From positions 1-64,000 of IMG/VR virus record IMGVR_UViG_3300033145_001136: DNA of 64,000 nt; one strand, 5' to 3'. This DNA comes from a virus. Under the pieces are notes generated by a model. The model did not search any database. It saw only the letters and a list, made by a program, of their open reading frames with translations, and had not been told where the DNA came from. Below are positions 51,376 through 59,098 of the stretch, one piece after another; position 1 is the first letter of the stretch; every line of letters begins with the position of its first letter. The position numbers were made by a program, and so were the translations under genes.

Positions 51376-54300
51376 CTACGAGCAACCGGTACTCGTCCCA
51401 CAATGTCTACATATGTAGCACGTTCCTTGCTTTTCCATTTCCATTCCACAATCTGAACATATCTGCGTATCCTCCCATCCATCAACATTCTGTTCTAGCT
51501 CATTCACAGACATGTCCCCATTACCATTCGTTAAGTCCACGTCAAACCATATGGCTAAACATTTAACAATATAGTCAACCAATGACTTAGCAATTGGGAT
51601 GTCTTTATTCTTAGTAAATCCCGATGGCTCAAATCTGATGTTAGATAATTTTCTGAGAGTGATATCTAATGGCACACCAAATTGTAGCCCTATTGACCAC
51701 AATATACCAATTGTTTCCATTAATCCAGAAATTGTGGACCCCACTTTTGCCATTACAATAAAGATTTCTCCTGGCCTACCATCAGGGTATCTGCCTACCT
51801 TCAAATATCCTTTGTGATTTGCCACCACAAATTTATGTCGTATCATATTATCTGATGTATCTGGTAATTTTTCTCTTGTTGGTTTAATCACACCTATCTT
51901 CGGTTCCATGTCTACATCCATTGCGTGCGGCACTGTCTTTATTGATTTTTTGCTTTCGACTGTCACTGGTTGTATCTTCTTACTCTGGTCTCGATATATA
52001 GCCAAGGATTTCAGCCCCAACTTCCATCCTTCCATATATAGGTTGTAAATGTCGTCCACTGTCGCAGTATTTGGTAAATTTACTGTGTTGTGGCTGATGA
52101 TCCCATTTGCAGCATAGCTATGTGTCTCAGGCACAGACAAATCATAAACAAGCTGTGCCTCTGACTGGCGTACGTCAACAACAGGAACGTAAATATACTC
52201 TACGATCTCCGGGTTAAACTCAAATTCAATACGAGTCGCCACGTCTAAAAACGTACTCATCCTAATCATCCTGGTCCTACTATCAAACATGTTTCTAAAT
52301 TCTTGTGTCTTATGCAAAAACCTAATCTTATCCAACAACTCAAGACGAATATTGTGGAATGGGAACTTGTTTACATTTATCCCATTAGATAATTCCCGAG
52401 CACGGGTACGCTTATGTTCCTCAAACCAAGTTAAAAGTTTCCCGGCATCCCTAGCCTGATGCCTAGACACATGTAATACCGGGTAGTTTACCTCTCTTAC
52501 GACATTGTCAGTCATGTAGGTTTGTATCCCAAGATTTGTCCAAATCATTTGAACATCACGTAAGAGTCCATCCCTCCTCTGACACAATCTAAGAGACGAT
52601 CCGACATACGAATCTAGGTATAATCCAGAAAGGTAGGCTAAGCAAACGCCTCTTGAAGAACCTAGTATAATAGAGGGGACACACTCTTTGGTAAACCCAA
52701 TATGGTCTAAGAACTCAACAAGTCCCTTGGACCCAACTAATATACAGTGGACCCCAGTCCGTGCGTCCACCTTATCATAGGCCTGTAATCCAAACAAACT
52801 GGAGAACAGCTCCAAGGCCCTAGTACGAACCTCAGGGTTATTTTTCGTAATTCCGACCACGTAATTAGATCTGATAACATGCCCATCAGCCGTCAACATA
52901 CCAAGAAATGTGGCAAGATCCTCCGTCATACGATCAGGAAAGATAACCCCCTTGTGTTGAGTACCATATATAGAAGCCGGTACAAACTCAATTGTCTGAT
53001 TACTCCCCCATACATCTTGGCCCAGGGAAACCGCTGCCATATCTCCAGGCTCAAGCTCATCAAGAGACTTCCAATAGAGGCTATCTTGCCCAGCAACCAA
53101 GATCTTGTGACCCCCAGTCCCAACGAGTCTGCGCCCATCGTTCAATGTAACAGCAACCGTCTCTCTAACTCCGTTATAATAAGTTTCCGCCGCTATGTTT
53201 AATCCCCCGCGCCCAGAGACTGGAAGATTAAGAGAATCAAACGAGTCCTCAACCATCTCCCCTCCGTAGATTTCCCCAATACGCTTCATACCATCCGCTG
53301 TATTGACGATTGTATCCCCCGAAACACATTTCGAAATACCACCGGAGAGATATGGTTGCACTGCCGCCATCATCTTAATGTGGCCCTCCGGAAATATTTG
53401 ATTATCACCCAATGCCGTAGCAAAGATGGGGGCCTCATCCGGCAATACCCAATTGGATATGTTATCACCCATAGTAAGCGCTTTCATAGTCTCACTGATC
53501 ATAACATCGTCATATCCTAGATCGTCAAGAATATATGAGATGTCACGATTAACCATACTTATAATCCCACCGCCTATTAATTTCTTTTTCTTTACTAGTG
53601 CAATATCCGGCTCAATGCCAGTAGTCTCACAGTCCATCATAAAAGAAATTGTGCCTGCGGGCGCTAATACGGTTACTTGTGCATTGCGAAAGCCACCTAT
53701 GTGCATGGGTAACATGTCATAATATGCGCTTAATTCCGACAATATTTCTGGGTCCACATATTTGCCATACTCAGGTACATTATGTTGGAAGGCACCTGCG
53801 TGTAACCCCATTACATTTGCGTATGATCGCTTGCACTGTTCATATGCTGGAAATGCGCCCAGTACCTTTGCCAACTCCATGGATTGCATTAGTGCATGTA
53901 CGTGCATCGTCGCCGTTATTACCGCCGCTGTCGCGCGTGCTTCGGGCGAATCGTATGGCATCAATTTACGCATTAATAACGAACCGAGATTCGTATAGCC
54001 CAATCCAATTGGCCTATATTTCAAAGAATTATGTGCGATTTTGTCAGTAGGATATCCCGCGAGGTTAATAATGATATCCTGCGCGATTATCATAATCCGT
54101 ACAGTATGTGCAAAATCATGCATTTCTAGCAATTTTTCCGGGTGCCAAAATTTCATTAGATTAAGTGAAGCCAGGTTACATGCAGAATCGTCTACAAAAG
54201 CGAACTCGGCACAATTATGTACCATATAGCCATTTGCATAGAAATGATGAACATCGTCCACAACAAAATCATAAACATCTTCTTCTACACCAGTGTCAAT

Positions 54301-56343
54301 AACTTCCTTTACTTTTATCTCCCATCTATCGTGCCCATAATTATCAACAGGATGTGCCATTATTTTGGATAGCAGTTCAGCCTTATGCCTACTTAACATA
54401 AATGGGATCATATCCCTTGCAAGTCGTCTAAGACTGTCTCCATTTATGATTAATTCCCAATATTTGTGGCTATTTTCAAACCCACCTTTTGGCCTTTTTC
54501 TATAGTATAGTTTACTTATAACATTCCTACCAAGTAGCGCAATATGTAAATCATTTAATAAATCAAATGATGCGGACCCAAACCTAATATTTACATCCTT
54601 CCCCACTCTAAAATTGCATGTACCGTCTGCGCTAAAATATCCCGCCAAAAACGCATAAAATTCGTCATTGGGTAGTCTCATTATCTCGGGACCAAGCCTC
54701 TTCGTTCTGGCCTTCCCAGAATATCCCAATCTCAAAAATCGCGCATGGTACGCCTTTCGTGCAACCCTTAGATTCCACGGTGGCTCACCCACACTACCAC
54801 TACTTTGTTTAATGTCGTTGGTTGGCAACCCCTCTGTTTTTAAAAATTTAACATATTGACCAAGCGCATATTTGTCGTCTTTACCGAAGCACATCCCGAC
54901 CAGATAGCTTTTGAATAAGGGACTATTATGTTTTTTAGTTTGTGCCACCCATCCATCGCCTAGAGCAAATCCATAGAATCTAAGAAAATCAATGGACTCC
55001 CCAGACCGCTCAGAATGTATCGTATCAACCAAGTTATGTGGTGATAGGTTATCAGATTCCATAAGGTTAGCAGCCTCAATCCATCCCCTATTTGTTTTTA
55101 TTGGGTGATTGCCGGTCACCTTTATTACGCCGCCAATAGACGTTTTTATATGGAATATTCGTTTGCGCCCAGTTTTGATCAACTTGGCTAATTTTGGCCC
55201 TTGTTCTGTAGTAAGCATAATCTCTGTGGAATCAAGTAACTCATCTACTCGTACACATCCATCTGGCGTAAGAACCCACGTATCCCCAGTAACACAGGGG
55301 TTACAACTATTAATGCGCTCAATCTCTCGAACCGGGTTATATTCATTAATAGTTGTATCATATTGTATCCCAGGATCGCCACATTCCCATGCCGCCTCTG
55401 CCATTTGCCGCAATATATCTCTTGCCCGCACCATTTTCACTATCCATGATGCATCTTGCTCTTTGCGCGACATCAAAGCCCATTCCCCGTCCGATATGGC
55501 AGCCTGCATAAACGCATCTGTTACACGTACCGAATGGTTAGCATTCTGGAAATATAGATTTTTGTATACCAGTCCTTCTAAATCACCGTCATGCCCCATT
55601 TCAATAAGATCATGTGCCTTGCGCTCTTCAAGCGGTTTGCACCAAATAAATTCTTCTATATCAGGGTGATCTGCCTCTAAAATGCGCATACATGCGGCTT
55701 TTCTGCTCGTAGTCCCCGACTTTATTACACCCGCAAATGCGTCATACCCTTTCATAAATGGGACCGGGCCAACAGCCAGACTTTTGTGTGAAATCATCTC
55801 ATGGGATGATCGAATGGGTGATAGATTCGTCCCAGAACCCCCACCTTGCTTAAAAATCATTCCTTCTGTTTTTGCTAGCTCAAGGATAGACTCCATGGAA
55901 TCTTCCACACTGTTGATAAAACACGCAGATAAAATTGACTTAGAATTGCTCTTTACACCAAGATTAAACCATACCGGACTATTAAAGGAGGCTCGTTGGT
56001 CTAGTAGGATATAGGTTAGTTCATCACGAAATGCAAAACTCTCTTGATCGGTTGTGAAATAGCCATGTTTAACGCCACCTTGCACAATGGTATCCACTAC
56101 CCGCTTTACCATCTGTGCCACAGAGATTTCTCGCTCTGGTGTATCTTGCGCACCACTGAAATATTTTTGTGCAACTATATTTACTGCGGTCTGCGACCAA
56201 CTTTCTGGCACCCTTACATCGTCTTGCTCAAAAACGATTGTCCCATCTACTTTTGCAATCTCCGCCCGTACTTCTTTCCATGGGAATTGACTAACTACCG
56301 GTACATTTTCCTCCGTAAAGACACGCGTTACCTGCAGTCCCAT
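51376..56343 (-). CDS. nrdJ: Class II-type ribonucleotide reductase interrupted by two inteins
   Basis: 1,655 residues, of which 775 are inteins (residues 350-710 and 1006-1419), leaving an 880-residue enzyme. Reductase features: ASFNSPVWFNLGV, LSACFINSVEDSM, FKQGGGSGTNLSPIRSS, the split active-site motif INSCNP / CAEFAF (N-x-C-x-E), VLAPAGTISFMMDCETTGIE, SGGISK / TVNLPNTAT, and a C-terminal cysteine domain CSDCGMEMEKQGTCYICRHC then GTSTGCS typical of NrdJ enzymes. It should reduce ribonucleotides using adenosylcobalamin. No separate radical subunit is seen nearby. It is followed by zinc-ribbon proteins and preceded by the dUTPase gene. Class II is inferred from the motif style and the terminal cysteine domain. 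Confidence 0.93.
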   Translation of the reverse strand: MGLQVTRVFTEENVPVVSQFPWKEVRAEIAKVDGTIVFEQDDVRVPESWSQTAVNIVAQKYFSGAQDTPEREISVAQMVKRVVDTIVQGGVKHGYFTTDQESFAFRDELTYILLDQRASFNSPVWFNLGVKSNSKSILSACFINSVEDSMESILELAKTEGMIFKQGGGSGTNLSPIRSSHEMISHKSLAVGPVPFMKGYDAFAGVIKSGTTSRKAACMRILEADHPDIEEFIWCKPLEERKAHDLIEMGHDGDLEGLVYKNLYFQNANHSVRVTDAFMQAAISDGEWALMSRKEQDASWIVKMVRARDILRQMAEAAWECGDPGIQYDTTINEYNPVREIERINSCNPCVTGDTWVLTPDGCVRVDELLDSTEIMLTTEQGPKLAKLIKTGRKRIFHIKTSIGGVIKVTGNHPIKTNRGWIEAANLMESDNLSPHNLVDTIHSERSGESIDFLRFYGFALGDGWVAQTKKHNSPLFKSYLVGMCFGKDDKYALGQYVKFLKTEGLPTNDIKQSSGSVGEPPWNLRVARKAYHARFLRLGYSGKARTKRLGPEIMRLPNDEFYAFLAGYFSADGTCNFRVGKDVNIRFGSASFDLLNDLHIALLGRNVISKLYYRKRPKGGFENSHKYWELIINGDSLRRLARDMIPFMLSRHKAELLSKIMAHPVDNYGHDRWEIKVKEVIDTGVEEDVYDFVVDDVHHFYANGYMVHNCAEFAFVDDSACNLASLNLMKFWHPEKLLEMHDFAHTVRIMIIAQDIIINLAGYPTDKIAHNSLKYRPIGLGYTNLGSLLMRKLMPYDSPEARATAAVITATMHVHALMQSMELAKVLGAFPAYEQCKRSYANVMGLHAGAFQHNVPEYGKYVDPEILSELSAYYDMLPMHIGGFRNAQVTVLAPAGTISFMMDCETTGIEPDIALVKKKKLIGGGIISMVNRDISYILDDLGYDDVMISETMKALTMGDNISNWVLPDEAPIFATALGDNQIFPEGHIKMMAAVQPYLSGGISKCVSGDTIVNTADGMKRIGEIYGGEMVEDSFDSLNLPVSGRGGLNIAAETYYNGVRETVAVTLNDGRRLVGTGGHKILVAGQDSLYWKSLDELEPGDMAAVSLGQDVWGSNQTIEFVPASIYGTQHKGVIFPDRMTEDLATFLGMLTADGHVIRSNYVVGITKNNPEVRTRALELFSSLFGLQAYDKVDARTGVHCILVGSKGLVEFLDHIGFTKECVPSIILGSSRGVCLAYLSGLYLDSYVGSSLRLCQRRDGLLRDVQMIWTNLGIQTYMTDNVVREVNYPVLHVSRHQARDAGKLLTWFEEHKRTRARELSNGINVNKFPFHNIRLELLDKIRFLHKTQEFRNMFDSRTRMIRMSTFLDVATRIEFEFNPEIVEYIYVPVVDVRQSEAQLVYDLSVPETHSYAANGIISHNTVNLPNTATVDDIYNLYMEGWKLGLKSLAIYRDQSKKIQPVTVESKKSIKTVPHAMDVDMEPKIGVIKPTREKLPDTSDNMIRHKFVVANHKGYLKVGRYPDGRPGEIFIVMAKVGSTISGLMETIGILWSIGLQFGVPLDITLRKLSNIRFEPSGFTKNKDIPIAKSLVDYIVKCLAIWFDVDLTNGNGDMSVNELEQNVDGWEDTQICSDCGMEMEKQGTCYICRHCGTSTGCS
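52087..53328 (-). other. Intein 2 in the reductase (414 residues)
   Basis: Begins with Cys (CVSGDTIVNTADGMKRIGE, block A) and ends HSYAANGIISHN before Thr of TVNLPNTAT. Block B is GRRLVGTGGHKILVA. A LAGLIDADG-type homing endonuclease is present: LATFLGMLTADGHVIRS and LAYLSGLYLDSYVG; the second acidic motif looks degenerate. The first residue, the penultimate His-Asn and the +1 Thr are all present, so splicing should be possible. Its codons look somewhat richer in G/C than the surrounding reductase, consistent with a separate origin. Confidence 0.93.
54214..55296 (-). other. Intein 1 in the reductase (361 residues)
   Basis: Begins CVTGDTWVLTPDGCVRVDEL (block A) after INSCNP and ends VHHFYANGYMVHN before Cys of CAEFAF. 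Block B is GVIKVTGNHPIKTNRGW. It contains a LAGLIDADG endonuclease with two motifs, FYGFALGDGWVAQ and FLAGYFSADGTCNFR. All splicing residues (Cys1, block B TxxH, terminal His-Asn, Cys+1) are intact. The insertion falls exactly between Pro and the catalytic Cys of the reductase N-P-C-x-E motif. Confidence 0.95.
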
Positions 56344-56357
56344 AATATAAAGCTCCT

Positions 56358-56882
56358 CTATTTGCCTGTACTACCAAATCCTTTATCACCACGATCTGTT
56401 TGTGGTAATGTATTAACAGCACGTACCTTTATCCCACGAACTCGACGCATCATTATTAGCTGAAACAGTCTGTCTCCATTACATATTTCTATGGCCTCAT
56501 TTGTATGGTTGTGGAGATATGACATCAATTCGCCTGTGTAGCCTTCGTCAATGATCCCGGTCAAAACAGAAACCCCTCGCACACCAGTCGATGAACGACC
56601 AACAATTCTACCCCAGCAATTTCTAGGAAGTTTTATATGTACTCCTGTACTTACGTCGATTGTTCCACGTGGTGGGAGAATAATTCTACCTTCTGGAATC
56701 CAACATTTTAGATCTATTCCACAATCACCAGAATATTTAAATCCTAATCCCCTGTGTGATTCTGGTAAGCCATAAGCATATTTGATTTTGAGACATACAC
56801 CTGGAGCTCGAATAAGTAATCTTATGAGGAGTATACTATTCAGGCTCGTCAGGAAGTAAAGAACCAGCGTCAGCATATCCAT
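56358..56882 (-). CDS. dut: dUTPase (trimeric type)
   Basis: Five dUTPase motifs are present in order: SGDCGIDLKCW, GRIVGRSSTGVRGV, GIIDEGYTGELMSYL, NGDRLFQLIMM and GDKGFGSTGK at the C-terminus (the flexible lid). The start is uncertain: the frame overlaps the upstream gene, and ATG 56882 (GGAG 6 bases before) gives 174 residues with an odd hydrophobic leader MDMLTLVLYFLTSLNSILLI. A shorter form starting near LKIKYAYG would match usual dUTPase length, but no ordinary start codon exists there. The enzyme turns dUTP into dUMP, supporting dTTP synthesis and keeping uracil out of phage DNA. It lies between the deoxyribosyltransferase-like and reductase genes. Confidence 0.9.
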   Translation of the reverse strand: MDMLTLVLYFLTSLNSILLIRLLIRAPGVCLKIKYAYGLPESHRGLGFKYSGDCGIDLKCWIPEGRIILPPRGTIDVSTGVHIKLPRNCWGRIVGRSSTGVRGVSVLTGIIDEGYTGELMSYLHNHTNEAIEICNGDRLFQLIMMRRVRGIKVRAVNTLPQTDRGDKGFGSTGK

Positions 56883-57381
56883 CATCTGCTCCATTGCTAT
56901 TAATCGATGTTGCGTCACGTAACTGAGAAACCAATTCATACAAATATTCCGGCAGGGTATCTGCTGTCGCCTTTATATCGGCATATACATTTGCATATAC
57001 AGAAACCGACCCGGGCACAACCAACGCGATATTGCTAATAATTTTGTGTTCAAAATTCTGTAGATATTCGGCACTCGATATCAATAACTCTATTGGCGTC
57101 CCAATAGATAACCTTGATGGATTAGTGAAATTGAGAATAACTATGTCTGCTTCCAATACCGCTGCTCTATTTATTTCTGCTATATAATTACTAACTTGCA
57201 CACTTGTTGGTGGGCCATTTAATTTATATGGACGATCTGGTAAAAAGATACAATATCCAACTCCCAATTTCTCACACACCACTTCAATGAGTTCCATTAC
57301 CTCACCCTGTGATATACCAGCATGAATCTCTGGTGGGCAGTCAATCGGCCCACCAAGATAAAAATTAATTGCCATATCCAT
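56836..57381 (-). CDS. Nucleoside 2-deoxyribosyltransferase-like protein
   Basis: 181 residues; AGGAGA lies before ATG 57381. INFYLGGPIDCPPEIHAG at the N-terminus and INRAAVLEADIVILNFTNPS then SIGTPIELL in the middle match the nucleoside deoxyribosyltransferase family (y.aGP… / n..al..ad.vva.l….dsGt..E), where the glutamate of TPIE would be the nucleophile. The C-terminal 40 residues are acidic and disordered. Such enzymes move a deoxyribose between bases or hydrolyse nucleotides. The location in a run of nucleotide genes fits. The specific substrate is unknown. Confidence 0.7.
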   Translation of the reverse strand: MDMAINFYLGGPIDCPPEIHAGISQGEVMELIEVVCEKLGVGYCIFLPDRPYKLNGPPTSVQVSNYIAEINRAAVLEADIVILNFTNPSRLSIGTPIELLISSAEYLQNFEHKIISNIALVVPGSVSVYANVYADIKATADTLPEYLYELVSQLRDATSINSNGADDGYADAGSLLPDEPE

Positions 57382-57383
57382 AA

Positions 57384-58028
57384 TTATGTTCTCCTATGGC
57401 GGAATTTCTTAAGTTGCGCAGTCATTTCTTGTCTAATCATGGTGGCGATTGGCTGAATACCACCAGCCGATAGTTCTTGCTTCGTACTGTGTATAAATTT
57501 ACAATATGGTAAGGTATCTTGGATCGTTAGATAAATTGTACCCGTACCTGTAAATGTAGTAGCTGTAGGATACTCTTCCCGTATCGCCGCAATAGTCTCA
57601 ACACATCTAGCAGTATCTGCAACAATACGCTTATTAACGCTGTCCGTGGTCATATCATATATGTCACGACCACGTGCAAGACATCGCTTAAGTAAAATTT
57701 CTCTCTGACATTGAAAATCAACGCACACATCGATTTCAATGTCATTGTCTTTTAAGAATTGGACCTGTTCTGCTGTACGTGGAAATCCATCCAAGATGAT
57801 CATTTTATTACTGTTCTCTTCCATCATTCGTAACACAGTATTTCTTATAATCTCCTCTGCTGGATGCAATTCCCCCTCTGCAAGTGCTGCATCTGCTTCG
57901 TCTGACTCAATGGTTCTAGCTATATCGCCAGAAGAAATATGTGCAAATTCATCAGTCTGCTTAACAATTTCTCTAGCATATGACGACGTACCGCTTCCTG
58001 TCGGACCTACAAATGTAATAACGATCAT
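57384..58028 (-). CDS. Adenylate kinase-like nucleoside monophosphate kinase
   Basis: 214 residues: the P-loop ITFVGPTGSGTSSYAR (residues 4-19), FAHISSGDIARTIE (NMP-binding), MIILDGFPRTAEQVQFLK (DGFPR motif) and RCLARGRDIYDMTTDSVNKR (lid region). It lacks a zinc lid. It would phosphorylate AMP or another nucleoside monophosphate. Encoded between adenosine deaminase and the deoxyribosyltransferase-like gene, with GAGG before the start. Precise base specificity cannot be read from the sequence. Confidence 0.85.
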   Translation of the reverse strand: MIVITFVGPTGSGTSSYAREIVKQTDEFAHISSGDIARTIESDEADAALAEGELHPAEEIIRNTVLRMMEENSNKMIILDGFPRTAEQVQFLKDNDIEIDVCVDFQCQREILLKRCLARGRDIYDMTTDSVNKRIVADTARCVETIAAIREEYPTATTFTGTGTIYLTIQDTLPYCKFIHSTKQELSAGGIQPIATMIRQEMTAQLKKFRHRRT

Positions 58029-58030
58029 TG

Positions 58031-59098
58031 TTATTCCTCTCTTGGCATCGAAACTTTATTTCCTGGTTGAGCTTCGTTAGGGATTTCACCCCTATAATCA
58101 AATGCATGAACAAACCCACCACGAATAATATTGAGCATTTCAAAGTCAGCAACAAAATCACTTATCATACAAAGTTCATTGGTAAGGTTTGTATTTGATA
58201 TTGTTAAGTTGTCAGAATTTATTGTTACCGGGATTCCAAAATCTAACATATATCTAAGTGGAAACGCGTGCTTGTATTTTACCGATCCCGTGTGAAAAGA
58301 TGAAGACGGGCATAATTCAATTGGCGCGCCATAATCTCGCAATAATCGCATAATTCCTTTGTCATCCACTGCTCTATAACAATGTCCCAATCGATCCGGT
58401 TCAAGAGCTTCCACTGCTTCACCAATCATGTATGCCGGACAATTTTCTCCTATGTGAAAAGTCGCCTTCATCCCGCATCCCCTAGCCATAGAAAAGGCTT
58501 CATGAAATAATTTAGGAGAAATCGCTTCGTATCCTGCAGCATCAAACCCAACTACAAACTTATCCATTAATTGTGTTCTGTGACTAAATACCTCGTCAAG
58601 CATATGTGTGGCTACTTTGGGCCCTTCCTGTCGCATAGCGATAACAATAGCTCTACCGGTGATGTCGTCAAACATATCCCCTACCATCGCTAATCCCTCA
58701 CATACCGCATTTACTGTATCTGCGACACCAAGTCCACGTCGCATATGTAGAGTTGGCGCAAATCTCAATTCAAAATATGTAACATTATCTTTTTTTAGTT
58801 GTTGACCTATGTTTATTACGCTATCCCGCAATAAATCGTATGTCTGAGTTATCCACAGTGGATAAAAGAAACAATCCAAATATTCTAATAACGTATTAGC
58901 ATTTGCCGCAGATAGTTTTGCTCGTAATCGTCCAACATCTTGTAATTCTGGTGGCAGTATAACTCCTTCACCCATGTGCTCCACTTCTTTAGACAAGTGC
59001 ACCATAAATTCCGGCTCTATTGATCCATCCAAGTGCAAATGTAATTCTGCTTTTGGAATTTGCCGTATTGTTTTATACCACTTATGATAATCCCTCAT
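58031..59098 (-). CDS. Adenosine deaminase family protein
   Basis: 355 residues. AELHLHLDGSIEPEFM gives the zinc ligands His20 and His22; later landmarks are GCGMKATFHIGENCPA (third His and Glu), RLGHCYRAVDDKGIM, ELCPSSSFHTG and VTINSDNLTISNTNLTNE (catalytic Asp). All family landmarks are intact. It would convert adenosine or deoxyadenosine to inosine. Rare in phages. Its location next to the kinase suggests purine salvage or removal of a deoxyadenosine-type inhibitor. Adenine deaminase or a modified-nucleoside deaminase are alternatives. Confidence 0.9.
   Translation of the reverse strand: MRDYHKWYKTIRQIPKAELHLHLDGSIEPEFMVHLSKEVEHMGEGVILPPELQDVGRLRAKLSAANANTLLEYLDCFFYPLWITQTYDLLRDSVINIGQQLKKDNVTYFELRFAPTLHMRRGLGVADTVNAVCEGLAMVGDMFDDITGRAIVIAMRQEGPKVATHMLDEVFSHRTQLMDKFVVGFDAAGYEAISPKLFHEAFSMARGCGMKATFHIGENCPAYMIGEAVEALEPDRLGHCYRAVDDKGIMRLLRDYGAPIELCPSSSFHTGSVKYKHAFPLRYMLDFGIPVTINSDNLTISNTNLTNELCMISDFVADFEMLNIIRGGFVHAFDYRGEIPNEAQPGNKVSMPREE

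Noticed and set aside
56344-56357. Cobalamin riboswitch before the class II reductase
   Set aside because: Only 14 bases separate the reductase start from the dUTPase stop, and nothing resembling a riboswitch lies in the neighbouring sequence.
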